Shown here one piece after another: positions 32,511 to 44,052 of a DNA stretch of 64,000 bases. The notes below the pieces were generated by a model. It searched no databases. It was not told the DNA's origin and saw only the letters and a list, made by a program, of their open reading frames with translations. The DNA is from Lactuca virosa (lineage: Eukaryota; Streptophyta; Magnoliopsida; Asterales; Asteraceae), in contig CAKMRJ010000001.1 of the NCBI GenBank assembly GCA_928212115.1, forward strand, positions 179,990,263 through 180,054,262. The letters run 5' to 3'. The position numbers and the translations under genes were made by a program. The first letter of the stretch is position 1. Each line of letters opens with the position of its first letter.

Positions 32511-33764
32511 GTCTTCTGTTCCTTTTGGTAGTGATAGCACCGGCGCACTGCAGAGTGCTTGCTTCAGAGTTCGGAATGCAGCTTCTTGCTTGTCCGTCCA
32601 TTCAAAGGGTACGCCCTTTTGTGTAAGCGAGGTAAGTGGCTTGGCTGTTTTGGAGAAGTTTTGAATGAATCTCCTGTAGTAGCCTGCGAGACCTAAGAAT
32701 TGATGAATTTCGGTGGGTGTCGTTGGAATCGCCCATCCTTCGATAGCCTTGACTTTAGAAGGATCCACATGTATCCCTTCCTGACTAACAACATGACCCA
32801 AAAAGTTCACACTACGGAGCCAAAACTCACACTTAGAGAGTTTTGCGTATAACCTTTTGGTTCGCAGGGTTTTCAGGATTTGTCGGAGATGTCGGCCGTG
32901 TTCTTCTTCGCTTCGGGAATAGACGAGGATATCGTCGATGAAAACGATGACAAAGTTGTCGAGGAATGGTCGGCAGATTCGATTCATTAGGTCCATGAAT
33001 GCGGAAGGGGCATTCGTTAGACCGAAGCGCATAACGACAAATTCATAATGTCCATAACGAGTTCGGAAAGAGGTTTTAGGAATATCCTCTTCCCGGACAT
33101 TGAGTTGGTGGTATCCAGATCGCAGATCTATCTTAGAGAAGTGACTTGCTCCTTGGAGCTGGTCGAATAGATCGTCGATTCGCGGAAGTTGATAGCGGTT
33201 TTTGATAGTGAGCTTGTTAAGTTCCCTATAGTCAATACACATCCTAAAGGTACCGTCTTTCTTCTTAACAAAGAGAACCGGAGCTCCCGAAGGTGAGAAA
33301 CTGGGTCGGATGAATCCTTTGTCCAAAAGCTCGTTGAGTTGACTGGACAACTCTTGCATCTCCGCAGGAGCCAATCTGTAGGGCGATTTGGCAACGGGAG
33401 TAGATCCTGGCACCAGATCAATTCGGAACTCGACTTGTCTTTCTGGGGGTATTCCTGGAAGATCCTCCGGAAAGACATCCGGGAAATCGCAAGCCACAGG
33501 GATGTTTCGAATATTGATATCTTCTTTGGACTTATCCACTATATGAGCTAGAAAATCCAAGTCCTTCTTTCGTAGATACTTTTGTGCCTTAATGCACGAG
33601 ATGAGACGAAGGTTCGTGCTGGGTTTGTCTCCGTATATAATCAGGGTTTCATGATTCGGGAGGCGAAGGCGAACGGCCTTCTCGTGAGACATAATTTCAG
33701 CATGGTGGGGGCTTAACCAATCCATGCCGATAATCACATCAAAACTCCTAATGGAAACAGGCAT
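32475..33764 (-). CDS. Protease tail and reverse transcriptase of Tekay-like pol
   Basis: A 429-codon frame. Residues 1-20 are the protease end with FDVIIGMDWL. RT covers about residues 115-310 with KKDGTFRMCIDYRELN, KIDLRSGYHQL, RFGLTNAPSAF and the catalytic FIDD at about 275-278. LGHVVSQEGIHVDPSKVKAI and FLGLAGYYRRFI follow in the connection. The frame is lost at about 32507, at the start of RNase H, by a single-base change. RT itself has no visible lesion. Similarity of the boxes is to the Tekay/Del chromovirus lineage. Confidence 0.94.
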   Translation of the reverse strand: MPVSIRSFDVIIGMDWLSPHHAEIMSHEKAVRLRLPNHETLIIYGDKPSTNLRLISCIKAQKYLRKKDLDFLAHIVDKSKEDINIRNIPVACDFPDVFPEDLPGIPPERQVEFRIDLVPGSTPVAKSPYRLAPAEMQELSSQLNELLDKGFIRPSFSPSGAPVLFVKKKDGTFRMCIDYRELNKLTIKNRYQLPRIDDLFDQLQGASHFSKIDLRSGYHQLNVREEDIPKTSFRTRYGHYEFVVMRFGLTNAPSAFMDLMNRICRPFLDNFVIVFIDDILVYSRSEEEHGRHLRQILKTLRTKRLYAKLSKCEFWLRSVNFLGHVVSQEGIHVDPSKVKAIEGWAIPTTPTEIHQFLGLAGYYRRFIQNFSKTAKPLTSLTQKGVPFEWTDKQEAAFRTLKQALCSAPVLSLPKGTEDFIVTVMRQIRV

Positions 33765-33960
33765 TAAGTTTATTTGAAAGGCGTGATGATTTAAGGTCAG
33801 GGTACATCCGTTGTAGATTTACCCAGTGGATTCTGTTTTCCCATTGGCCATTTCCACCGTAAAGGTTTCATTAAGCTTCTGGGGTTGTTGTTTTAACAAA
33901 TGTTTGAATTTATTACTCACAAAACTTCGTTCTGCCCCGGTCTCCAGTGTTCCGCAGTCG
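33765..33960 (-). pseudogene. Aspartic protease of element E, damaged
   Basis: Minus-strand codons read LETGAERSFVSNKF, where Ty3 chromoviruses have an Asp-Thr-Gly active site. Asp is replaced by Glu. VEMANGKTES follows and then an in-frame TAA shortly before the codons that continue into RT. Both changes should abolish polyprotein cleavage. Confidence 0.8.
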
Positions 33961-34416
33961 TCTCACCATGACAGGAAGTGCGCGATCATCTGGTCCTCCC
34001 TCCCTCAAGTTGTAGAACTCGCGTGACATGCCGAATGGAGGTCGCTGTCCCTGCTGTCTGCTCCACCTCCAAAGATCGATACCCCAGGGGGGTGTAGGGC
34101 CGGTCGGGCCCATCCGGTGAGCGGGCACCCTAGTCGAGTGAGGGGGGTTGATGACTTCGGACTCTGTGTCCGAATCATCATCATCGCTAGGTTCTTCCTC
34201 GAAGTCCTCTCCGGCTTCTTCTTCTTCCAGGACCTCCACTGGCTCGGCAGGTCCGCCCTCAACTTCCGCCTCAGGTTCCTCTTCAGACCCTTCCTCGGGG
34301 TCTTCTTTAGGTTCCTCCTCCAGCCATCCGTTATTTCCCTGATTAGGGAAATACGGATCTCCGGGGTGATGGAAGCCGGCCATACTGTCTGCGAGAGTAT
34401 ATAAATGTACTAACAT
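33913..34416 (-). pseudogene. Gag N-terminal fragment of element E
   Basis: A 167-codon frame with a very acidic Glu/Asp-rich stretch (EEEPSDDDDSDTESEV), a Pro/Gly part and then direct passage, out of frame, into the protease. The usual retrotransposon gag domain and CCHC knuckle are absent. With the interior only 4.2 kb, a deletion of the main gag part is likely. The ATG at 34416 is the first in the frame; later ATGs are possible. Confidence 0.6.
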
Positions 34417-34797
34417 TATTCCTAAGATGTTTTAGTTATTATGCAATTTGAGTTGATGTTCTTTTCTTGGTATCAAGGGGTATGTTTTTAAATTTACTGA
34501 CCATCGAGGTTTTCCCGGAGCATGTGATAGTTGTACTTCGGAGAAAATGTAGTTGATCAGGCTACATTCCCCCCTTACTACAACCATGAACAGTCCCGAC
34601 TTCACCGAGATGTCAGTGTTATCTTATTTGATTTGGCATTATGTTCTTTTTCCTACATCACACAAGTGAAGATATTTTTATCGTTGTGTTTTATTTGTTT
34701 TGTTCAGAGTTGCTTTAGTCCCTTTTTGGTTTATAGTTGCATATCAATGTGTGGTTAGATATGCCAGTTCACTATAAACAGAGCTCTGATACCAACC
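34417..34797 (-). other. Leader and primer-binding site of element E
   Basis: The primer-binding site TGGTATCAGAGCTC (minus strand) is at 34794-34781, four bases from the LTR. The rest is an untranslated leader without motifs. Confidence 0.85.
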
Positions 34798-37700
34798 TGT
34801 CACACCCCCGAAACCAGATGGCGGAAACGTCCGAGGACTCGCGTGACATAAATTGAATATCATCACAATGAATATACATGAATCGTAACATAAACATCAC
34901 CATGCATCAATACATTACAACTGATTTTGTTCACATCCAGTACATTGGCTTAAACATTACACATTCATAACATAAATTGTTCGAGAGTTTTTAAAACATA
35001 ACATCCTAACGTACTTGATATTACCCTGCAGCTTACCTATTACCTGAGAAAACAAGTTATTTTGAAAAACGGTCAACATATGAAATGTTGGTGAGTTCAT
35101 AAGCAGGGTTGTGATAAAAATGATTTGTGTAGTTTGTAAAACCCAGAAAAACCCGATATTTTCTGAAAAGACAGTTGTTTATCAAAGTGTGGAGATCCAT
35201 AAGTTGATGCATGAATGATTTCAAAACGTGTATATAAAAAAAAAGAAAGGATTTTTGTATTTTAGTTATAGAAGGACACAAGCGAGTGATGTTGATTTCC
35301 TCGAAAAACCCGATGTTTTCCGAATACATAAAATACAGTTACTTCTCAAATTGTTATACTGCCACAATGAATGATTTTGATTACTCTTCCTTGATTATTC
35401 GGATGGTATTGGATTAATTAATTTTTGTGAGTCGTTATAACCATGCATAATAATGACTAGTTCATCTGTCTTGGCTACCTATCGTGTGCCGAGATTTATC
35501 TTAAGATTTTGTCACCCTAGACTGGCCGAGTCTAACTGTAGCGAACAGCTGAGGTGTGGGGGAGTCACCCCCGTATAGATCTATACACAAACTCTCGCTC
35601 TCCTTCGAGGAGACTTTGATTATAACTACACGTTGGTCCATTTCGCATTTGATTACTTGGACCTTACTAGCAGTGCTAGTGGGCCACTAAGGCCCAATAG
35701 CACTTAAAAGCCATTGAGGGTCCCCTTAATATGAAATGGGGTCATCGAAGGCCCAATAACATTTATTATTATTATCTCTTGGGCCCGAAAATCATGTGGA
35801 TGGATCACAAAGGCCCAACAAGCATGATTGGAACTTTCAAGCCCAGAGTTTTGATTGTTTACTTGTTTTAGGTATTGTATAATTGTTGGAATGTTTGATT
35901 GAACGATTTGTTATTCTTGTATCGACTCGAGACCGATCAATTTGTTTAATACGATATTCGGAGTTATACGTGTATTCATCTTTCAATTTTTGTAAGTCGT
36001 AGTTTAGTATTTTTGACTCAATATTCTAGAAAAAAAATAATTGACTTGAGAATATTGGTTTGACCTTTTCAGCCATTTTTTAATAAAAATGACAATTTTA
36101 TTCCCTTATATAAAAAAAGACATTTTTGCCCTTAAACTCTTTCCTTGACACTTTTGAATCATAGACTTGTTCAAATGATTTTTTTAGCTCAAACTTATTC
36201 TTTGGCAGTTTCAGCCCTTCTAGAAAAGTGTTTTTCGGTTTAAAACTCAAACTTTTGCAACTTTTACAATTTTGGTCCAAAATCCAAAAAACCTTACATT
36301 TTTGATCCTTTTTGGAAAAGAAAGGCATTTTTAATCCTTGGAATGGTTTTTTTAACTTTGTATCCCCTGTTTTGAAGAAATTACCATTTCAGCCCCTTTA
36401 AATTCATGATTTTCGCAACTTTGGGCTTGTTGGGCCGAAAAGCCCAAATATTAGCCCATTAAGCTAATAATTACATTTCAAGTCCTTTGAAGAGCATAAT
36501 ATTCATAAAAACATTTGTTGTAACTGTTTTGACTCCTTTGACCCTTAAGAAATCCGTAAATGACAATTTTTGACCCAACTTTTGTTCATTTGACAATTTA
36601 AGCCCAAAAATGGGTTTTATGTTGAAATATGTTTATCACAATCTTATAAGTTAATATTCTAGACTTGTTAAGTGTAATATAACTTAGATCATGTTTTTTT
36701 TCCTTCTTATGGCATAGATCTCGAGATTTCTTCCCTTTTGATTACATATTCATCACAAAAACACATAAAATCACACATACATGCATAAAATCATACATAG
36801 CATACACATACACATATATCTACACATTTTCTTGTATTCTCCCCCATAAAACATATAAAAACCGAAAGAGAGCGGTATCAACTCACCTTTGCTTGTTGTT
36901 TTTGATTTAGAAGGAAGAAATAAAGAAAACTTGGTCCTAGCAACCCTTCTTGGAAGATCTCGAACTTAGAGGTTTCTAAGATGGTGATCACGAGTTTAAA
37001 TGAGTTAAGAGGAGATTTTTGATAAAACAAAGAATTTAGATCATGGATCCAAGCATGAACTTACCTAAGATGATGATTTTTGTGGAGTAGCCTCCTTGGA
37101 ATGCTTCTAATTCTCGAAAATTTGATGAAGAAGAAGAGAGTTCTTATGTGTTTGAGAGATATTTTTGAGAGTGTGTGTGTGTTTGAGTTGGTTTCGGCCG
37201 AGAGAAAAAGAGAGAGGAGAAAGAGAGAGAGTTGAAAGGATGTGCATGGGAACATGAGATGAGTGCATGGAAGTCCAAAAGATAATAAAGAGGTGGAAAG
37301 TGGAAAGTCAACTCCCCCCCCCCTCATTTGTGTAGTTGGGCCGAGAAGAGGAGAAGAAGAAAGGAAATTTGGGCCTTTTTGGTGCTTAAGTCCATTTTGT
37401 GGCCCAATTGGTCTTGGGAGAGAGTTCACGGCCCAAAATAATTCTAGAATGAGTTTTATGGCCCATTAGGGCTAATTAGATTTGTTATGGCCCAATAAGG
37501 CCCATTAAAGATAACCTAGTTCATTTTAGGCTTATAGGGTCCAAAATATTAAGTTTCATGTATATGGGTCCAATTAGAGTCCATTTAGGAGTTCTAAGCC
37601 CAAAATAGTCAAATTGGAGGCTTATTGGTCCTATAGGCCCAATAAGAAGATCCTTATCCAAAATGGACTTAAACCGGGATTTCTAGGGCTTCCAATTCTT

Positions 37701-37843
37701 TGTTGACTATTTGCAGTGCTTGTATAAGGTGTTTGATGGAAGTTTTGTTGTTATTGAATAGACATCATACTTGTTTTCTCATTTTGGTTCCCAAAGGTTA
37801 TCATTGTTGTTGTTACAAGGTGTCAAAATTCCTAGTTCTGACA
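34798..37843 (-). repeat. 5' LTR of element E
   Basis: Aligned with 27367-30597 apart from the 189-bp gap near 35631. Minus-strand donor-like AG|GTAAGT at 37064 (plus strand ACTTAC 37059-37064). ACTCAC on the minus strand at 35096-35091, hairpin 35090-35074, acceptor at 35044. Confidence 0.95.
35074..35090 (-). promoter_or_regulatory. Conserved LTR hairpin, element E
   Basis: On the minus strand ACTCAC is followed by CAACAT-TTCAT-ATGTTG, and 30 bases later CTCAG|GTA. In the 3' LTR (27644-27660) the hairpin is intact but ACTCAC reads ACTCCC. Confidence 0.6.
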
Positions 37844-37848
37844 GCAAC
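37844..37848. repeat. Right TSD GCAAC of element E
   Basis: Matches 27362-27366. Confidence 0.92.
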
Positions 37849-38455
37849 CAACTTCAGGGTCGTTATGAGTATTCTTGCCTTGGTTTTGAGCAACAGAGGA
37901 GGAAGTTTTGGATTGTCATCTTCATGTTCTGAGTCGTTGGCAATTTCTCCATGTTTTAATTTGGGAGATGGAGTATTCTGGGGCTACAAGTAGCACGAGA
38001 GAAAGACTGGTTGCGAGATTCCGATGAAGCAATGCGGTATCTGAGTATGATGCCATGGGTATGAGATCAGTGGTAGAGTCAAGACACTGTGAAGCGTTGT
38101 GATGGTATTCCGGGGTATCCGAGTTTAATGTCCTAAATCTCGGATTATTTTGAGTTTTGAGTTTGAGATGACGAGTGGTGTATCAAGTGTCTATGGTTCC
38201 GGTGGGGGCCCTTCAGCTAATTGACATCAAATGGATTCATTTGAGAATATGAATTGCAGCGAGAAAAAGAGGTTTTGTCACGACGGTGGTCACCCGAAGT
38301 AGTGATGCTTAGCCTGGAGGGGTGTGTGTGTACCTATCTATGCTGGGCCGCAAGGCATGAGTTTATGATCGCAGTGTGGTGTCAACCTGAGGATGAGATT
38401 GTGAAGTGGTAAGAGTAAGTGCGGTAAGACTGCGGGGAGCTGCAGTTTCAATGAT
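37849..38455 (+). other. Interior of element D right of element E, non-coding
   Basis: Continues element D after the GCAAC duplication. No recognisable coding motif. Confidence 0.65.
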
Positions 38456-38840
38456 TCAGTGAGAGGTTGTGGTGATGCTTCGGGGAGCCGTAGTACTCAC
38501 TATCCAGTCAGAGGTTGTGGTGATGCTACGGGGAGCCGTAGTACTCCCTATCCAATGAGAGGTTGTGGTGATGCTACGGGGAGCCGTAGTACTCACTATC
38601 CAGTGAGAGGTTGTGGTGATGCTACGGGGAGCCGTAGTACTCACTATCCAGTGAGAGGTTGTGGTGATGCTACGGGGATCCGTAGTACTCACTATTCAGT
38701 GAGAGGTTGTGATGATGCTACGGGGAGCCGTAGTACTCACTATTCAGTGAGGGGTGTGGTGATGCTATGGGGAGCCGTAGTACTCACTATTCAGTGAGAG
38801 GTCGTTGCGATACTGCGGGGAGCCGTAGTACCCACTAGTC
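38456..38840 (+). repeat. 3' hairpin array in element D, period 48 bp
   Basis: About eight units (38461, 38509, 38557, 38605, 38653, 38701 and on). Each has CTACGGGGAGCCGTAG, a six-base stem with a GGAG loop, nested in a longer imperfect stem GTGATG...TACTCAC. Each also has CTCACTATCCAGTGAG, a competing six-base stem. Reading frames through it on both strands are repeat artefacts. Confidence 0.92.
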
Positions 38841-39968
38841 AGCGAGAGAATGTTGTGATGAAGTGCTCTCTGTTCAGAGCTTGACGCAGGAGGGTTTTAG
38901 GCTTGGGCAGCCCTAACATTGAGTTTGTGGAAGCCTGGGGTTGAACCAGGGGCGAGACTGGGGTCTCCATGTTTGTCGGAAGTCGTTATATTCCGAATTG
39001 AGTAGTGGTTTTCGTGACCAAGGGAAGTGAATCGGTGAGGTACGCATGGGTTGCGGGTTATGAGTCATGAGTTGAGTGGTTCATTGGGGCGAGTGGTTCC
39101 AGCTCTGGGTCAGATCAAACTCTCGAGATTGAGTTTGGCTCTGGTAGTGCGTTGATTAGGCAGAATCACATTCCGGATTCAGAGCTGAATTTCATTTGGA
39201 AGGGGGTATTTCTTCCATCTGGTGCCTTAGACCTGAGTGGGTCAATTCGTTGGTGTGAGAAAACCGCGAAACATATGGGACTAATGAGTAGTATACGAAA
39301 GATGTCGAGGGTGAAACGAATTCCATATTCGCTTGAGGAAAAGTGAACTTCGTGACTTGTGTGTCACATTGGGCCGAGATAGCTAGTGTGGGAAGGAAGT
39401 CAGTCAGACATGTTGAGGTATGCAATGGGTAACCCTCGGAGGATCAACTGCTAGGTCGGGAGATGACCTGGTGCTCATTGTTCAAAGGGATTTGGAGAAG
39501 GGAACTGGGGTTTGATTGCAGTTCAGTGGATGAGTCCCTGGTGTGATGTGATCCTTCCATTCCTTGGTATGTGATCTGGATTGGTTATCATGTCTGGGAT
39601 GAGTGATCGTTAGCCAGTTTGGGGCATGAACTTGTTTTATCGGTCCCCACTAGAGAATCAGAGGGGCAGTGAGCTATCGGGGTTTGTTATTCAAGGAGCG
39701 AATAACATGGTGACATCTGGAGATGGCGGTCTGGCTGTGTGTCAGGCTACTAGAGTTCCAGATTCTTGAGAGTCAGAAGTGGTAGCATAGTGGCAGATGG
39801 GTCTGTCCTTTTCCAGGGAGGAGTTCCTGTTTGGATTCAGGTGTCCAGAAAGGAAGATAGTTCTGTGGTAGGAGACCCTTTCGATGGTGCTATTTGGTCA
39901 TTTAATTAGATCTATATGTTGTGGAGGAGCGATTTCGAGGGCGAAATCTAATTCAAGTGGGGGAGAAT
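38841..39968 (+). other. 3' interior of element D to polypurine tract
   Basis: Non-coding; short overlapping frames only. Polypurine tract AAGTGGGGGAGAAT at 39955-39968. Confidence 0.7.
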
Positions 39969-41732
39969 TGTAACATCCGGATTTCCAGGGACATTATTGT
40001 GTATGTTAATCTTGAGATTTAAGGAGGGACTCGACGAGTTGAGGGACCAACTCGCCGAGTCGAGTCGAGTTGATCGCGTGAATTTAATGAATGGACTCGA
40101 CGAGTCAGAGGAGGGAATCGCCGAGTAGGTGCTGTGTAGAGAAACCCTAATTTCCCGGGTTTGAGACCTATTTAAAGGAACTTATAGCCTCATTTGCGGC
40201 TACCCTTCCTTGAGAGCAAACCCTAAACGTGTATGGAGAGCCATGAGAGTCTTAGAAGCTAAAACTTGGAGTAAACTAGTGCATCTCTTGAGGAGAAGAG
40301 GAGATCACCCATCAAGGGAGCTAGAGAATCAGTGGATCTGGTGTAATTTCGTGCAAGGGCTTGAGTAAGAGGTAAAAGCTTGCACCATTCTTGTTATTTT
40401 GCTTAGATCTTGTAGATATGGAAGATTAGGGTTTCTTCCACCATTATTGGGACTTTGTATGCATAAGGTCTCTCATGAGGCCTAGACTTCAGATCTGGAC
40501 CTTGTGAGGTCCAGAGAGTCCAAAGATTATAGCTTTAGTTAACCATAGAAGAGTTATTGTGGTTAATCATCCTTGTTAGAGTTATATCGGCATTATGAGC
40601 TTCATATGCCATGTTTAAACATAAAGCTTGCAGCTTTACGTGACAATCGACCCTTAGGATTGTAGATCTAGTGTTTGGGGTGGTGGATCTGCCTTCAATC
40701 GTCTGAATGAACATTTGGTCTGAATGAACTCGCCGAGTCGATGAGCCGACTCGACGAGTTGGTTAGGGTTTGTCCCGAGGAACTGAATCAGGCGATAGCT
40801 CGACGAGTTGGGGGTCAATTCGACGAGCTGAGCTGGACTGTCACGAGATTTCTGAGGAAGTAAGTGGACTCGACGAGTCGCAAGGGTGCACTCGGCGAGT
40901 CGGGTCAAACATGGACTGTTGACTCGAGTTTGACTTCTGTTGACTTTGGGGCTTTGATCAACATGAGTAGTAGAGACCATGGAGGGGTAAAATGGTATTT
41001 TATCCACTTCAAAGAGTTAAAGAGAGGAAGAATAGCCTTCGGTCATTAGAGTTGTGATTAGAGTATCGCTTAGAGATATTCATCCCTTGTGTTAGGCGGA
41101 GGCTAGTTCGAGATTCGGGAGCGGGGTCTTTACTTGCTGCTCGTCAGGTGAGTCTTCTCACTATACATTACCTAGAGTGGTATCTATGTGTAGACCGGAG
41201 GGTCTTGTGTGTTATGTGTATGTATGAGATTATATGCATTGTGATATATGTATGCTATGTGTTGTATAGACTGGACCGGAGGGTCCAACGATATAGACCG
41301 GACCGAAGGATCCAACGATATAGACCGGACCGAAGGGTCCAACGACACAGACTGGACTAAAGGGTCTGACGAGCTATGACCGGGCCAGAGGGTCCAAGGA
41401 GCTACGGGACTGGAGGGTCCCGCTGAGACACATCGACCAGAGGGTCGTACTGTAGCCTCGAGTGGCGTATGTGTTGTATGAGGTATTTTGGGGAACTCAC
41501 TAAGCTTCGTGCTTACCGTGTTATGTGTTATGTGTTTCAGGTATCTCAGAGGATCGCGGGAAGGCACCGGCTTGATTGTACACACCAGAGAAAGAGTTAT
41601 GTTTTGAGGATCCTGGATGATTAATGGAGTTGTGTCTTGTAATTTGAATAAACGAGATTTCCATACAATATGTTATGAAAAGTATGCGATTTTAAAATGA
41701 AAAATCTGTTTGAAAAAAATTACGGTGTTACA
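39969..41732 (+). repeat. Right LTR of element D
   Basis: 1764 bp, matched to 22927-24689. Candidate intron 41148-41540, hairpin 41501-41515. ACTCGNCGAGT pairs at 40028-40062 can form a 14-bp stem with one mismatch. Confidence 0.94.
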
Positions 41733-41737
41733 GTAAC
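41733..41737. repeat. Right TSD GTAAC of element D
   Basis: Directly after the TTACA end of D. Element C's LTR continues at 41738. Confidence 0.92.
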
Positions 41738-43258
41738 GCCCGTAGATCAGAGCTAGTCAAATAAGAGACAATAAGTGTCGAAAACGACTTATTGATAGAA
41801 GATTATTTAGAATGAATAGTCTTAATAAAAGTCGTGGTATATGTTACAAGGATTCCAGATATATAAAGAATGCCGAAATCCGAGTTATAAGGAAGGAGTT
41901 ATGACCTGTCGAAGTTTCGCGACAGAACTGGTACGCCACCACGTGACGTAAATAGTGAATTTACGATAGAACGATTTTTAGCCTTAGTGATCTAAACGAA
42001 ATTCGTAGACTTCGTTAAACTGAGAACATGCATAAATAGAACGCCCAAATCTGACTTCGTATGAGGAGTTATGATTTTTCTCAGTTTCGACTTAGCAGTA
42101 TGCAGCCCAAACCTCGAAATTTAGATCGAGTGATTTTTAGCCGAAACAATCTAAACGAGAATCTAAGATCTTGTTGATAGTAGTTCAACGGTATAAAGAC
42201 CGACGAAAACGGACGTCGGATGAAGAGGTTATGAATTTTTAACGAACTTTTCCTGTCCCGACCCGTTAAAAATAAAATCAAAATTAGCCGATGGAGTCTA
42301 AACGAAAGTTGTAGAGCATAATTCCACCACGCGTGGACATAATGAACGTCAAAAACGGAGTTCGTATGCGAAAGATATGAATTTCTGAAGTTCGGAGCAC
42401 AAACTTCGAGACCTGACTGCATTCACGACGTGAACACAGTGTTCACGACATGAACTCAACGAACGACACCTTTCGAGCCTAGAAGACACACGGCAAGCCT
42501 AGGGGATGACCAGGATCAAAATTCACGACGTCAATATACCTAGTTCACGACGTGAATGTGATTTTTCAGCCTATAAATAGGAATCGAAGCTCTCCGGATT
42601 TGGTTGCCATTTTCTAACCTCTCTCCTACTTTTTTTCATCTTTAAGCCCCTCTACACTGCCCCGACACCCCGGTTACATATTGACACCCGAAGCAAGTCC
42701 TGACGCCCCTAAGATTCCGAGAAAAAGATTTTTTCGAGCGGAAACTCTGCCCACGAGAAGCCCGATTTTTGAGGAAACATCCCGGTTTCATCGAAGAATA
42801 TTGTTTTAAGGGACGAAGCGTTGTCCAATCGTCGTCTTATCAAGTTAGTGCATATTATTTTCAACTTAGACATATATATGAAGTATTTTATATAAATTAT
42901 GTTCTATGTGTGCATATTATCTGTATACTTGCTATCTATGATGGATGAACCATTTTATACATGTTTTAATTGATTTAAATTGTATATATGTATTTTATAT
43001 CTACAAATATGTTGGGTAAAACATGGGTAGATGAATTAGATGATGTGTTATGAAATAAAAATTGATGAGAGGTCTCGATGTTTAAGATGATCTAGGCATC
43101 CTGCAGAATATAAACATAGTAATTAGTTATTGATCCGGGAGTATGGATGATACATACCGGATCCGGGAGTATGGATCAGGTAGAGAGGTTAGTTTTAGAT
43201 CTGGGAGTATGGATTAGGTATTTTTGAACTATGTGTTCACCAGTTGTAATTTAATAAC

Positions 43259-43590
43259 CCTGGCAGCTATGGACTTAGTGCCTATTAGATAAACGTTGGC
43301 AGCTATCTTAGTGCCTATAAGATAAACGTTGGCAGCTATGGACTTAGTGCCTATTGTATAAACCCTGACGACCATGCAGACTTGGTGCCTAAACCCTAGC
43401 AGCTATGGACTTAGTGCCTATTAGATAAACGTTGGCAGCTATGGAGTTAGTGCCTATAAGATAAACGTTGGCAGCTATGGACTTAGTGCCTATTGTGAAA
43501 ACCCTGGCGACCATGCAGACTTGGTGCCTAAACCCTGGCAACTATGGACTTAGTGCCTGTTGTATAAACCCTGACGACGATGTGACTTCG
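43259..43590 (+). repeat. Hairpin array 1 in left LTR of C
   Basis: About ten units of 32-36 bp. Each is a short hairpin opening with GGCAGC or GGCGAC and closing with GTGCC, around an ATGGACTT or ATGCAGACTT loop. Inner stems differ between units but remain paired: CTA/TAG, ACCA/TGGT, ACGA/TCGT. A further unit with CGA/TCG is at 43869-43888. The matching right-LTR array is 47455-47790. Confidence 0.85.
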
Positions 43591-43594
43591 TGCC

Positions 43595-43855
43595 TATTTG
43601 ACATAAATTGATGAGGAAAGCAGTGTCGTCACCCTGATGTTTGCTTATTTGACATAAATTGCTGAGGAAAGCAGTGTTGTCACCCTGATGTTTGCTTATT
43701 TGACATAAATTGCTGAGCAAAGTAGTGTTGTCACCCCGATGTTTGCTTACTTGACATAAATTGCCGAGGAAAGCAGTGTTGTCACCCCGATGTTTGCTTA
43801 TTTGACATAAATTGCTGAGGAAAGCAGTGTTGTCACCCCGATGGTTGCCTTATTT
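43595..43855 (+). repeat. Tandem array 2 in left LTR of C, period 51 bp
   Basis: Five units starting TATTTGACATAAATTGCTGA (43595, 43646, 43697, 43748, 43799). Most contain the small hairpin TGCT-GAGGAA-AGCA. Copy in the right LTR at about 47791-48050. Confidence 0.9.
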
Positions 43856-44052
43856 GATATAAACCCTAGCAGCGATGGACTTCGTGCCTATTCCTTAGGT
43901 CAATCCTTAGGAATGAATAAATGAAGGTTAGATGATTCTTATGGTAGATCCTTAAGAATAAATAAGATAATGGGGATGGGTAATTGGGTTGATTGTTTGA
44001 TGATTAAATATAATAATTATATTATTGTGGGTTGAAAACCCTATGTACTCAC

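Larger units (their letters stand above)
27367..37843 (-). mobile_element. Element E: Ty3 chromovirus, Tekay-like, minus strand
   Basis: The LTRs are 27367-30597 (3231 bp, 3' LTR) and 34798-37843 (3046 bp, 5' LTR), TG...CA. The primer-binding site on the minus strand is at 34794-34781 and the polypurine tract at about 30616-30598. The 4.2-kb interior has a gag N-terminal frame, protease, RT, RNase H, integrase and a C-terminal chromodomain-like part in the order of Ty3 chromoviruses. Gag is mostly deleted and pol has several lesions. TSD is GCAAC. Confidence 0.95.
22927..41732 (+). mobile_element. Element D: large-LTR non-coding retrotransposon hosting element E
   Basis: The LTRs are 22927-24689 (1763 bp) and 39969-41732 (1764 bp). 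The interior is 24690-27366 plus 37849-39968. A TGGTATCAGAGCC primer-binding site is at 24693-24705 and polypurine tract AAGTGGGGGAGAAT at 39955-39968. No gag or pol motif was recognised. The interior is rich in tandem hairpin repeats. Non-autonomous. TSD is GTAAC. Confidence 0.93.

Noticed and set aside
33128..33478. 116-codon minus-strand frame overlapping RT, and frames at 34005-34404
   Set aside because: Shadow frames of the RT and gag regions in other phases.
38456..38797. 112-codon plus-strand frame with a 16-residue repeat and a mirror frame on the other strand
   Set aside because: The 48-bp tandem unit is a multiple of three, so frames stay open by chance. No start context or family.
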